From NCBI GenBank assembly GCA_033398695.1, contig CM065814.1, positions 105,402,501-105,466,500 on the forward strand: a DNA stretch of 64,000 nucleotides, given 5' to 3'. Position 1 is the first letter of the stretch. Every line of letters begins with the position of its first letter. The translations under genes were made by a program, and so were the position numbers. Positions 1-10,305 of the stretch are shown one piece after another. Below the pieces are notes generated by a model. The model had not been told where the DNA came from. It made no database searches and saw only the letters and a program-made list of their open reading frames with translations. The stretch comes from Orobanche coerulescens (Eukaryota > Streptophyta > Magnoliopsida > Lamiales > Orobanchaceae).

Positions 1-1304
1 GATTGATCGAGAACGTGCTTGTATAATGGGAATGTAAATGATGTGTGATGTGTTGCTAAGTTCACTCGTGCGGGTTCGACAGGGCCTACGAGGATTCATG
101 GCATAGGTCCATGGATCAGAACTTAGTATGTGGTGCTGAGGTCCAATTGTGCGGGTCTGAAGAGGCCTACGATGACACATGGCACAGGTCCATGGCGTCA
201 GGGCACATTACGTCCAATCGTGTGGGTTCGACGGGACCTATGGTGACACGTGACACAGGTTCACGGGGTCAGGACTGGTTGTTATGATTGATGTTTTGAT
301 TCCAACCATGTGGGTTCGGCAGGAACCAACGGTGACACGTAACACAGGTTCACGGGGTCGGGACTAGTTGTTGTGATTGTTGTGTTGGCTCAATCTGTGC
401 GGGTTGTTGAACCTACGGAGACTCGTGGCAAGCAATCACGGGTCATGAGCATGTTTGGTTTTGATGTATTATTGTGTTTGTTTCCTTCCATGTGGGTTGT
501 CGAACCTACGGGGACTCGTGGCAAGCGATCACAGAGTCATGAATTATGTTTTGTCAATCAAAGTTTTGAAAGAAAGTTTTTATGAAATAAATGTTGTGCC
601 GAGTCCCACGCGATTTGGAAAATGTTTTCGTGTGGTAAATTGTTGAGTTACGAACTGAAATTTGGGCTAAGACCCTAAGATTTTCGGAAAGGTTTTGAAA
701 TTCAGGAGTCGAGGTCCTAAAGGTTTTCTAGTCCTAAACAATCCTCGAGATGAGAATTTTATTTTCAAATACTTCTTTGCTCGTTTTCGAAGTTCAAAAA
801 CCTCTCGAAAATATTTTGGTAGTCGATTGTCGTATCTGATCCATGGTTACAATTTGCTTGTTACATCTCGTATAGTATGATACTTGTACTAGCCATTCAA
901 ATGCTAACCCCTTAAATGGGGGAAATGCGTTTCATGCATTTCAGGTATACTCAGTTCGAGGGAGCTGTCACAGGATTGACACGGGAGATGATGAGTTACG
1001 ATACTAATCAAGAGTGAGATTTTATACGGTCTTGTTGTACTGTCACGTTGTAATTAGTCTTCCGCTGTATTGTACTTCGACCCCTGCATGGGTACTATTG
1101 TAAAGATTTATTTTCTGTTGATTGTGTTTTGCGACCTCATCGTTCCGCGAAGTTTACTTGTATTTGACCTTAACGGTCCGTTTTGTTTTATTGTTTGACC
1201 CGGACGTTCAAGCCTTTGGTCGTTATGTGATGTTTAGCCTGGTATATCCTCGTGGGAAGGGTCTATGGCGTGTAATATCCCCATATAGATTTGGGGGTGT
1301 TACA
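1..1304 (+). mobile_element. Element H: 5' LTR (3' portion only)
   Basis: Right-hand part of a plus-strand LTR whose start lies outside the window. It ends in TTGGGGGTGTTACA and is followed after four bases by a primer-binding site. Its last 90 bases match the reverse complement of the start of the LTR at 18519 (shared GTTTAGCCTGGTA and GGCGTGTAATA), so H belongs to the same family as element D. The segment contains six imperfect 60-bp repeats. No gene is present; short open frames here follow the repeats. Confidence 0.85.
62..545 (+). repeat. Six imperfect ~60-bp tandem units in H LTR
   Basis: Units start near 62, 140, 211, 302, 390 and 483. Each holds a GTGCGGGTT-like core, then CCTACG, then CACGTG or ACTCGTGGCA, then a GGTC-containing end. 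The same units occur inverted in element D's LTR at 19300-19640 and 21973-22200. In orientation they lie downstream of where D has its TATA box, so they should be transcribed. Confidence 0.8.
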
Positions 1305-1308
1305 TTTA

Positions 1309-1320
1309 TGGTATCGGAGC
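1309..1320 (+). promoter_or_regulatory. Primer-binding site of H (tRNA-iMet type)
   Basis: TGGTATCGGAGC lies four bases after the LTR end. It differs by one base from the usual plant initiator-Met site TGGTATCAGAGC, so it should prime minus-strand DNA synthesis. It fixes H as a plus-strand element. Confidence 0.85.
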
Positions 1321-1984
1321 TTAGGTTAGGGAAACCTAGGTTGTCGGGTTGAGTCGAGTCGTGATTTGTTGAGTCATGTTTTGTCGTGTCATTCGAGTTG
1401 TCGAGTTTCCTGAGATGTATGTTGACACAGTATGTCATCTGAGTTGTCGGTTGAGATTAGTATCGTGGGCGGCCGTCATCTTTGTGCGACCTGTGGGTGT
1501 AAGTCTCCTCTTCTATGTGAGATATATGTGTTTTGTGATTTCATTTATGTGCATGTTGTGTGATGAAATCTGTGTTTGGTACTTGTGATGTACTACATGT
1601 GTGTCGAGCTAAATGTATTGATGGTTTGGACACCGAGTGGTGCAGCATGATGTGGAAGCTTTGGACATTGATGTGTCCCAGGAAATGTATCGGCGGTAGA
1701 GTTTGTTGAGAAACTCAGATGAATGGTTTTGATGAATGATGAAACTTGGTTTTCACGAATTGTATTTGATTGGATTGGTGATCTTGTTTGCCATTTGGGC
1801 ATGTGGTTTTAAATTCAACTGTTTTGGATAGTTGTAATTATGTTCGCTGCGTGTAGGTTTGAAAATGGTTTTCTAAAGGATTTCTTGGGCTTGAGTATGT
1901 TTGTGGAAAAATTGATTTTCGAGAAGTATTTTAATGGTGCGATTAAAACGACGATTTAGTTTGGACTTTGAATTTGGTTGAACT

Positions 1985-3457
1985 TGTTAGAGTTGTATAC
2001 TGTAAAGCATACTTTATGCTTGTATTACCTTATTTCTCTATAACTACCTATGAGAATATTAATTACATTTAATCACATGTTTTGCGTATTTATTCACGTT
2101 ATGGTTCTGCAAATGAAATGTCTAATTATTGTATATTGTAGATAATATGGTGTGTTGGTATCACATTATCGGTGCCTTATAAAATAATATAATAGTTCAC
2201 AACCTATATAATTATTAGACAAATTATATGAAAGGTTGTGGTGTATGATTGAGATTAGTTGGTCTTGACTATTAGCATACATTAGCGTATTTGCATACAT
2301 TGAACAGGATCGAAGTGAGATAATGTCTACTGTACTGACTGTAAGAAGAACATAAATCTCGGATAATTATTATTTTTTAATTCTAAGTATATAATATTTA
2401 ATTATGTATTTATAATATTTATTGCTTTGATTTACCATGGGTGAGAGTCAAAATGATCGACTCAATAAGCTTCGTATATTGGGCAATAATATTATTTATA
2501 TGATAGTTATTATTATTACTAGAAATCGTGTCCCGACTCGTGCGGATTGATGATGTCCCCTTGAGGAGCTCGATAATGATTATTATATTACAGGTGGATT
2601 TAATGCCGATATAATAATAAGGTTCGAGTGGTACTACTCTTGGATAAGATATTAATTAATTAAAACTATCAGTAGCTTATAATTAATTAATGGACATTTG
2701 ATATCTTAAACACGGGAAATAATATATTTAAATAAGGAGCCCGATTTTGTAAATTGGGATTTGGGTTGGAAGTGCAATATTAATTCTTTAGTGGATTGAA
2801 TTGATATTAATAGACTCAATATATTAGGAAATGTCCTAATAAGGAAATTTGAGGTCTATTAGGAGTCCTTCCTTAATCCTCCTTAAGATCCCTAGTAGTA
2901 GTCCAAGAACCTATAAATAGGACTTATGGGGTTGGCCGATTTTTGCATTATTATTCATACACAAGAAATTTTGATTTTTTCTTCTAAGTGTTTAATTGCG
3001 GATCTTGACTTGTGTCTTTGATTCCACAATTGAGATAACACTTTAATTCTTGCTACATATCGGAATTACTTGAAGAAAAGAAAATCGAGAATTGTGAGGG
3101 ATAAAATATCGGCCGATCCATATTGTGTCCAAGCAAGATTCGGTAGCTCATTGCCCACACAACGTCCGGGTTAAGGCGGATCATACTCTAGAAGGTCTAA
3201 AGGTAGAAATACAAGGAGATCAAGAAGCAAAGCAACCACTACACTTCAAAGGTAATATCCTATGATCTTTTAGATCTAGATTCGGATATTTAATTACTAA
3301 TATATTTATTTAATAAATAATAAATAATATTTAAATTGTTTATTAATCTTAGTAATTAATTAATTAGCATGCCTAAATAGATCTTGTGCTCGTGTATTCG
3401 TAAAATGCGTTTATAAACTTTCACCAACTTCGCTTCCGCTGCGTTTTATTTCCAACA
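1985..3457 (+). mobile_element. Solo Copia-type LTR in H leader
   Basis: Begins TGTTAG, ends TTCCAACA, and is flanked by a perfect 5-bp duplication GAACT (1980-1984 and 3458-3462). It is 1473 bp long. A TATA box TATAAATA lies at 2912-2919, giving plus-strand orientation. No internal domain or second LTR is present, so it is the product of LTR-LTR recombination. The TGTTAG...CCAACA ends are typical of Ty1/Copia; with no coding part the superfamily is an inference. Confidence 0.85.
2912..2919 (+). promoter_or_regulatory. TATA box of Copia solo LTR
   Basis: TATAAATA in the context CCTATAAATAGGAC, about 930 bp into the 1473-bp LTR, a normal place for the U3/R boundary. Confidence 0.55.
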
Positions 3458-3733
3458 GAACTTTGACGAGCTGGTCATGTATTTTCAAATGACACCTTCA
3501 GACGGTTTTTGAAATATGTATTTTAAAGTATTTCGGACATTGTAAAATATTACTGTCATTTTTGGATATGTAGAAAAGGATTTTAAGAAAATAATTTTCG
3601 TGTATTGGTGCTATTTTCAAATGATCGATTAAATGATTTTAAACCTTCACACCATAAAATTTCTTATATTCATAAATCAAACATGATTTTGATTTCAAAA
3701 AGGTTGGAGGAAAAATCTTTCTGAATTGTGTCA

Positions 3734-3834
3734 GTTAGCGCACGCTAACGTACTAATTAGCGCATGCTAACTAGAATGGGCAGATATAGTGATATAGGTA
3801 ACGCACGCTAACCGTAGGCTTAACGCGCGTTAAG
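3734..3834 (+). repeat. Four GC-rich dyads in H leader
   Basis: Four units: GTTAGCGCACGCTAAC (3734-3749, 7-bp perfect arms), TTAGCGCATGCTAA (3757-3770), GGTAACGCACGCTAACC (about 3797-3813) and CTTAACGCGCGTTAAG (3819-3834, perfect 16-bp palindrome). An equivalent four-unit cluster sits at the same leader position in element D (25484-25582). Confidence 0.85.
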
Positions 3835-4261
3835 ATACATTGTGCTGCATGATTTGAATGTAATTGATTATATGTGGAAATGCTTATGTTATGTATGAAT
3901 AGGTTACCCACCCGGGGATGGTTCGGTGAAACCTCTGGGGGTCGGTGCCAAGAGATCATGACCACGGGATACCTTATGTGATGTAGATTGTGATGATGTG
4001 AAGTTTGTTATGGCCGTGATTGTATCAGGAATGGTCGTAAGTTTTCTGTCGGTGTGGTCTTATGATTCGTTCACGATTGTGAGTTCCATCTGTTGCCATG
4101 ATAGTTCTTGTATTCGTGTTGATATTTGTTGCCTTACGTTGATACGTTATGATGAACTGGCTTTTCGGCATATTAATTTGCGATGTGTTGTGCTGATTTG
4201 TCATCTTGGTGCATTGCTCTGCGATGATATGTTTTGTTGTACTCAGTAATTGTTTGTTCAG

Positions 4262-4740
4262 TATACCGAGAGGTCGAGGCCAAGGTCGTGGATGTGGTCA
4301 TGGACATAATCAGGGGCATGGAAGGGTGACTCGCTCGTTGTCGAGTGCCAATCAGCTCAGTACAGATGGTCGGGATGACCAGTCGAGTGACCAGGATCAA
4401 TCAGATGGAGGTAATGTTGATGCTGGCGCCACCACCATCCTTCGTCAGGTGGCTGACCAGTTGGCACAGATGAATCGAGCAGCGCACCGGAATGAGCTTC
4501 CCGAAGGGGATAATGGAGCTAGTAGGTGGTTGCGAGATGTGATGAAAATTCACCCACCTCATTTTGCGGGTTCCTCTGACTTGTTAGGTTGGGAGAACTG
4601 GCTCGTCTAGTTGGAAGAATATTTGATACGGTGGCATGTCCCGATGAGAGAAGAGTACCTATTGCTCAGTATCTTCTCGATAAAGAAGCTGTAGACTGGT
4701 GGCAGGCTGTAGCGCATGTAGATCGTACATCTACGTTCCA
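4262..4740 (+). pseudogene. H gag fragment
   Basis: N-terminal and early capsid part of a Ty3/gypsy gag. The first residues form an Arg/Gly-rich basic stretch (PRGRGQGRGCGHG), followed by a Ser/Asp/Gln-rich linker and the start of the retrotransposon gag domain ([13 protein letters not shown], then DWW). It is homologous to the minus-strand gag of D at 24108-25221. The expected start codon reads ATA where D has ATG. A TAG stop lies near 4608-4610 and the frame shifts right after it. Coding ends at about 4740, where the sequence switches to minus-strand pol of G. It is clearly broken and not translatable as a whole. Confidence 0.8.
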
Positions 4741-4760
4741 GCCACCCTTTATGTCGCAGG
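4715..4760. other. Junction of H gag with inverted G pol
   Basis: Plus-strand gag homology stops and minus-strand RNase H homology starts within a few bases. An interrupted palindrome GTAGATCGTACATCTAC (4717-4733) lies beside the join. No LTR end or target duplication is present, so this is a rearrangement breakpoint, not a simple insertion. Confidence 0.65.
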
Positions 4761-5854
4761 TTTAACTCCTTTTGTGTGAAGATATACTTGAGGCTTTTGT
4801 GATCCATGAGTATTTGACAAGTGGCACCATATAAGTAGTATTTCCAAAACTTCAAGTCGTGCACCACATTATCAAGTTCCAAGTCGTGAGTGGGGTAGTT
4901 GATTTCGTACGATTTTAATAGTCGAGATGCATACGCAATAACTTTATCATGCTGCATCAGCACACATCCCAATCCTTGTTTTGAAGCATCGCTATATATG
5001 GTGAATCTGTCTGTCCCTTGAGGAAGCGTTAACACTGGAGTGCTCATCAGCCGCTTTTTGAGTTCGTAAAAGCTCATTTAACATGTCTCAGTCCACTCGT
5101 ACTTGGTAATTTTTTGGAGAAGTTTGGTTAGAAGTTGTGCCAATATCGAGAATCCTTCCACGAACCGTCGGTAGTATCCTGCTAGGCCCAAAAAACTCCG
5201 TACCTCCTTGACGTTCTTGGGTGCTTCCCAAGTCATTATTGCTTCGTTCTTCTGTGGGTCGACCTTTATGCATTCAGCATTGATTACGTGGCCTAATAAA
5301 GTTACTTTATTCATCCAGAAATTGCACTTGGAAAATTTTCCATAAAGTTGATTTTGCCTCAACGTGTTTAGAACAATTCTTAGGTATTTCTCGTGCTCAT
5401 CCCTACTCTTAGAATAGATCAGGATGTCATCGATGAAGACTACCATAAATTTATCTAAGTAATCAATGAGTATTCTGTTCATCAACTCCATGAACACCGC
5501 GGGTGCATTGGTTAAGCCAAATGACATTACGACACACACATAATATCTTTCTCTGGTGCGAAAGGCAGCCTTCGGGATGTCCTCCTCCTTGATGCGCAAC
5601 TGGTGGTAACCTGATCTTAGATTAATTTTGGAGAATATAACTGCTCCTTGTAATTGATATAATAGGTCATCAATTCTCGACAATGGGTATTTGTTCTTGT
5701 TGGTTCTCTTGTCCAGTTCTCTGTAATCAATACAGAGTCGAAGTGACCCATCTTTCTTCTTTACGAACAATACCGAGGCTCCCCATGGTGATGCTCTTGG
5801 TTTGATAAGGCCTTTCTCCAGTAATTCTTCAAGCTGTTTCTTGAGTTCCTGCAT
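4741..5854 (-). pseudogene. Element G: reverse transcriptase-RNase H (broken)
   Basis: Minus-strand Tekay-type chromovirus pol fragment. From 5854 downward it holds the RT fingers and palm ([17 protein letters not shown], then [17 protein letters not shown]), the catalytic FIDD box ([12 protein letters not shown]), the thumb ([15 protein letters not shown]) and RNase H ([39 protein letters not shown]). A TAA at 5078-5080 splits RT from RNase H but the frame continues, so this is one nonsense change. The end of RNase H and all of integrase are missing because homology stops at the rearrangement near 4740. RT catalytic residues are present, but the polyprotein cannot be made. Confidence 0.9.
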
Positions 5855-6074
5855 TTATGCGGGTGCCAATCGATACGGAGCTTTAGAGATTGGCATCGTC
5901 CTTGGTTCGAATTCGATGGAAAAATCAACTTGGCGAGGGGGAAGAAGTCCGGGAAAGTCGTCAGGGAATACGTCAGCAAACTCGTTTATCACTAGAATTT
6001 TCTCGATAGATAGTTCGGATGAGTCCTCATGCAAGATATAACACCAGTATCACAGACACTCAAGTTCTGTAGAT

Positions 6075-6649
6075 TTATCGGGTGTTATTGCACATATTGA
6101 ACCCCCCCGATATTGCACGCTCTTCTCTTACGTATATCCTTCTTGTGCCATCTTTAGCTGTGACGGTGATGGTTTTGTTGTAGGTGTCCAGTATGGCGCG
6201 ATGATGCACCATCCGGTCCATACCTAGGATCATTTCTTCATGGTGCAAAGGTAATACAATCAAGTTGGCAACCCAGTCCCTACCCCAAGATGGACGGGGG
6301 CGTTTTGAATCCCTTGGTTACCACAAATCCTACTACCTTCTGATAATTTTACAATAAAAGGTTGACATAAAGTGCTTACAATATTTAATCTTTTTACACT
6401 GGTTTCTGAAATAAAAGAATGGGTTGCACCAGTATCAAATAAAATGCGCATAGGTTGGGAGCAAATGCTGAGTGTACCTGATGCCGTCGGGGCATTAAAC
6501 TCATTAGCTTTCCTCATCTCGAATAAGCGTGGGGCAATGGTGCCTGAGCTGGCTATGGGGCCACTACCGCTTCCACAACCATGCCCAGCTGGTGACGTCG
6601 ATTGGAAAGATTGTGCCGCATGTGGCCTGAAGTGATGGGTCTGCATCAT
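6075..6649 (-). pseudogene. G protease and protease-RT linker (frameshifted)
   Basis: Retropepsin-type protease. The active-site motif LFDTGATHSFIS is intact at about 6420, followed by the flap region, and after a frame change near 6262 by the second conserved motif MILGMDRMVHHRA (usually LGMDWL). The linker to RT (5855-6074) shows the usual ADVFPDDFPG-like segment only in pieces with stops. A Gly/Ser-rich stretch upstream joins it to gag. At least one frameshift separates the two halves, so it is inactive. Confidence 0.8.
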
Positions 6650-7128
6650 GAGGGGTGGGGAAGATGCGTATGATTGAGCGGCAGGGTTGAATCAACAAAA
6701 CTGGGCCACGTGTCCTTCTTTTACACAATTCAAACATTTGGTAGGAGGCCTGTGGCCGTCCTTCTTCAGATGAGCAGCACTCTTACAGTTGAAACATCTT
6801 TTTTGTCTAATAGAATTGTAGTTTTGCGATCCCCCTCGGGAATTAGAGTGAGGGGGAAAGGAAGATCGATTGGATTGGTGGAAATCAGGATTGGAGTTGT
6901 TCTTGTTGAACCTCCAGAATGATGTTGTGTCTTATGCTTCTTATCCACTGGTCCAGTTCCATGAGAGGAAGTGACCATTGAATAAGCTAAGATCGTATCC
7001 TGGTATTCTTGTAGGGTGCCAGATCGAAATCCAGCAGCATACTTTTGAATCTCTATGGGCAATATTTGAGCCAAGTGGCATATCTTTTGATCTTCAATTG
7101 GCACCATGTGTGCCACATAGCTTAAATC
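6650..7128 (-). pseudogene. G gag, C-terminal part with degenerate zinc knuckle
   Basis: Continues the gag interrupted by S1. It starts at the duplicated target AAATC (7124-7128) and reads through a capsid tail (MAHMVPIEDQKICHLAQILP) into a basic region. Cys-containing remnants of nucleocapsid zinc knuckles lie at about 6700-6820 on the minus strand, where a CxxC followed by GH is visible. Frame changes break it. Its sequence continues the gag fragment on the other side of S1 without loss, confirming a clean insertion. Confidence 0.75.
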
Positions 7129-7691
7129 TGTAACACCCCCAAGATATTCGAGGTGTATTACAGTGCCGTGGACCCCTACATGGGATCCACCAGGCTAACA
7201 CAAGAAAACACCTCTCGACTAACCGTCTCGGTTAGCAAGGAAACAATTGTTAACAACAAGAACATAAAACAACACGTCCGGTACAACCGGCACAATAAAC
7301 ATCAACCGACAAATACAGTAACTCCAACGAAGTCCAAACACAATCCGAAAGGAAAAGCCTAAGTACTCGCGAGTACAATCTATAAGTTTATAAATATAGG
7401 AAACAACCATATCGAATTAGACAAAGAAAATAAGACGACACAAATGCACATGTCAACGACCCTGGCCGACATCCTCGTACTGTCCCGGTGCTCGCTCGTC
7501 CGGATAATCATAACCTGAAATCCATAACAAGAATTTCCCCGAAACGGGTCCCCCAAAGGGGTTAGCAATTACGCTAGTACAAGTAATCAAGGCAAACCAA
7601 TCGCTTACACATTTCATAGTACATGCACCAATATCATTTCAAAAACCAAAACTAGACATGTCTTTTCCGGAAACAAACAGTCAAACAATTT

Positions 7692-7854
7692 GCCTTGGGA
7701 ACAGAGTAATATCATAGATTCCCGCACGAGGCCTCTAAGGACCCTCCCGCGCTGGCTATATTATAAAACAAAACACGCACATGCATCGCCTTGGGAACAG
7801 AGTCATATCATAGATTCCCGCACGAGGCCTCTAAGGACCCTCCCGCACTGGCTA
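7692..7854 (-). repeat. Two-copy tandem repeat in S1
   Basis: Copies start at 7692 and 7788 (period 96 bp). Both read GCCTTGGGAACAGAG and later CCCGCACGAGGCCTCTAAGG. They lie about 700 bp downstream of the TATA box, the same relative place as the GC-rich tandem repeats in the H/D and B LTRs. Confidence 0.9.
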
Positions 7855-8527
7855 GCTAAACAAACTCATGAATCCGGGATGAAAACCTTTGGATTCCCTC
7901 CTTGATCCCGTCGGACCAACACGAGGTGAGCAAATCACACACAAAATACATTACCATTCCACGTTAAGCATAAAGGTTTCCAAAAATACTTGCCTTGAAT
8001 TATTGACGATGCAATGAACGGAAAGGAGAGTCACCGATGAATGCTAGGAACCAATGAAACCAAACCTAACGATTCAAAGAATACAATCACCACCATTTCT
8101 AAACGAATACGGAATTGGAATAACCCAAAAACCCGCCTACGATTCATGTATATTCGTATATAAACAACAACGAGGGCGGACCACAACCAAACCCTCTCGA
8201 TTCCGTAAAAACCACGAAATATACCATGAATCCGTAGGGAAACTAAGAATACCAACAAGATTAATCATATTCATCATGAATCCATCAACAAAACGGAACG
8301 GATCGGAAGAAAATCCCAAAACCCCCAATTTATCGAAAAGTAGGGTTCTAAGAGGTTTACCTTGGATTGATGATGAAGAACACAAGTAGGTGTTGTTAAT
8401 CTACTTCAAAAACTCAAGGTAGAGGATGCCTGAAATAATCGAAGGGAAGAATCGCTCGGAAATCGCCCGGAGGAGCTCTGCGTCTCGGAGAGGAAACGAA
8501 ATAAAACTAATCTGCTCATCTGGGTCA

Positions 8528-8554
8528 ACTCCCTGGTTTATATAGCCAGGGAGT
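8528..8554 (-). promoter_or_regulatory. S1 TATA box inside perfect 9-bp inverted repeat
   Basis: Arms ACTCCCTGG (8528-8536) and CCAGGGAGT (8546-8554) are exact reverse complements. The 9-base centre holds the TATA box (minus strand TATATAAA, 8537-8544). The nearest dyad of the upstream array begins 12 bases away at 8557. Confidence 0.75.
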
Positions 8555-8556
8555 GT

Positions 8557-9082
8557 TAGCGCGCGCTAATCCTCAATGTTAGCGTGCGCTAACGGGATAA
8601 AATTTCAGGCCAAAATAGTTAGCGTCCAGTCCACTAGCCAGACTTATGGCCGTTAGCGTGCGCTACTCCAAGCGTAGCGTGCGCTAATAACCTATCGGTA
8701 GCGCGCGCTATCGACCAATAGCGTGCGCTACAGGCATCGATCGAGTCCGGTGACAAAGCATCGAACTCACCTGATCCGCTAGCGTGCGCTAACGCACGAG
8801 CGTAGCGTGCGCTACCTGGCACCTGACCGAGTTCAGAAGAAAACTGTCCAGTACTGGACACTCACGCTAGCGCAAGCTACCAGGTATCATCAGCGTGCGC
8901 TAGCCTCCCGACATTAGCGTGCGCTAGTCTACGTAGCGTACGCTAATACGCCAGTCCAGAAGGCTGGAAAATAGCACTGACACTCCCAGGGCTTGCCCCC
9001 TAGTGCGCGCTACGAAACGGTCGTAGCGTGCGCTACCAAGAGACCCCTAGCATGCGCTATGCCGAAAATATAGCGTGCGCTA
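8557..9082 (-). repeat. S1 U3 dyad array (TAGCGTGCGCTA type)
   Basis: About sixteen copies of TAGCG-NN-CGCTA with centre TG, CG or TA, spaced 15-70 bp apart in otherwise unremarkable sequence. The array occupies positions 245-770 of the LTR in its own orientation and ends just upstream of the TATA box. Confidence 0.92.
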
Positions 9083-9332
9083 GGTACGAGATATAGACGG
9101 TCCAAAACACCGGAATATGAACGAAACGTTAAACGGAACATCTCAACAGGCATCATAACGTAGAATGGATCCACGGCAACCCCGAAACGGTGGTTCCGCA
9201 CAACAATAACGGGAATCAAATCAATAGATAGTAGGAAAGATACGCTGAAAGATACACGAGGGTCACTACTATCGTGAAATATGCCGAAAAAGAAAATACA
9301 AGGGGGAAGAAAAATGCGGATATTACAAAATC

Positions 9333-9897
9333 GACTTGATATTTTCGGATGATCTCTCCGACAGGTAAATTTTGAGGGCGAGCTCCGAAGAAATCTCGAA
9401 CTCTAGCATCCCTCATCATCTTAGGACAGTACTCCTGCTTCAGTAGTTGAGTGAATTCTCCCCAACTAATGTTGCGACCTACATGTTTTCTACCTCTCCA
9501 CCATCGTGCAGCAGCATCTCGCAGTAGATTCTGAGCTATTGTCGGAAGGACAGTTGATTCCTTCAAAAGTAGTCTCAACTTCAGCAATCCAGTCGTCATT
9601 ATCTTTCTCTTTAGTTCCGTCAAATTTCGGTGGCTTTGCCTTCAATAGTTCCCCTAGTCATCTTTCCCAAATAGGGGGTGGTGGAGGTACTTCTTCCTCT
9701 TCTTGCTCACATCGTTGTTGGTTACTCTCTGGTTCAGTTGACTCTTGCCGACCCCTTGTCAATCTGGCATGGATGCCTTGGGAGATTGCATCAGCAATGA
9801 TGTTCCGCAAGGTTTCAGCGTTGAAACCATGGGGAATATTTGGTTGTGCTTCCCCATTCCCGCCTTGCTGAATCGATGCGTCCTCATTCTCGGTCAT
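9333..9897 (-). pseudogene. G gag, N-terminal and capsid part
   Basis: Minus-strand gag start. An acidic, Gln/Glu-rich N-terminus (MTENEDASIQQGG) and a poly-Glu/poly-Pro linker (EEEEVPPPPP) precede the capsid core (ARWWRGRKHVGRNISWGEF, then KQEYCPKMMRDARVRDFF). The ATG at 9895-9897 starts about 390 bases inside the PBS. Stop and frame changes lie near 9640-9657, between the linker and the capsid. S1 cuts the gene at 9327/9328. Confidence 0.8.
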
Positions 9898-10288
9898 ACT
9901 TTCATTACACGGGTCCTCATTCCATGTTGTCCTCTAGTCATTCTAAGGTGATTAATTTGCAATTAAGTTCTAGTCATGAGTTTGCAGTTTTATTGTTTTC
10001 GCCAAGTTTATACCCACGGTTGGTGTCCACATAATAAATTTAAATATCATGTCGGAACTTCAAAATATAATACTTACTTGTTCAGGCCATGCAAAGTCGG
10101 TGGATGCTTGACGTGTTTGGAACAATCGGAGTATGTTGGTAAAAGTATTTATTCAAACTACCGCAGGAAACATGTGTGTAATTTGTTCCACAGTTTTTGT
10201 CATTTCTAACGCGACAGTGCTGTTTTTAGAAAAGCTCAATTTTTACAAATATTTTTTGTAAAACTACGTGTGTAAATCGATTTACCCC
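9898..10288 (-). other. G untranslated leader
   Basis: Region between gag start and PBS of G. It is AT-rich with no coding signal and no dyads or repeats. Confidence 0.6.
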
Positions 10289-10300
10289 CCTCCGATACCA
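10289..10300 (-). promoter_or_regulatory. Primer-binding site of G
   Basis: Minus strand reads TGGTATCGGAGG, an initiator-Met tRNA-type site, five bases from the LTR boundary at 10306. It shows that the LTR on its right is G's 5' LTR. Confidence 0.8.
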
Positions 10301-10305
10301 TCTAC

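Larger units (their letters stand above)
1305..4261 (+). other. H leader between PBS and gag
   Basis: Non-coding leader of about 1.48 kb once the Copia solo LTR (1985-3457) and its duplicated target are removed. The stretches 1470-1560 and 3463-3960 match the reverse complement of D's leader (25300-26400), including a shared segment around CCTTCACACCATAAA. It contains a four-dyad cluster at 3734-3834. No gene of its own is recognisable. Confidence 0.7.
7129..9327 (-). mobile_element. Solo LTR S1 in G gag
   Basis: Plus-strand view begins TGTAACACCCCC and ends GGATATTACA, flanked by perfect AAATC duplications (7124-7128 and 9328-9332). It is 2199 bp. The GGGGGTGTTACA end is the PBS side in related elements, so S1 is minus strand. 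It contains a dyad array (8557-9082), a TATA box in a perfect inverted repeat (8528-8554) and a two-copy 96-bp repeat (7692-7854). There is no internal domain. Open frames within it are shadows of these repeats. Confidence 0.93.

Noticed and set aside
8054..8389. 111-aa frame in S1
   Set aside because: Lies in LTR R/U5 with overlapping antisense frames and no homology; repeat-derived.
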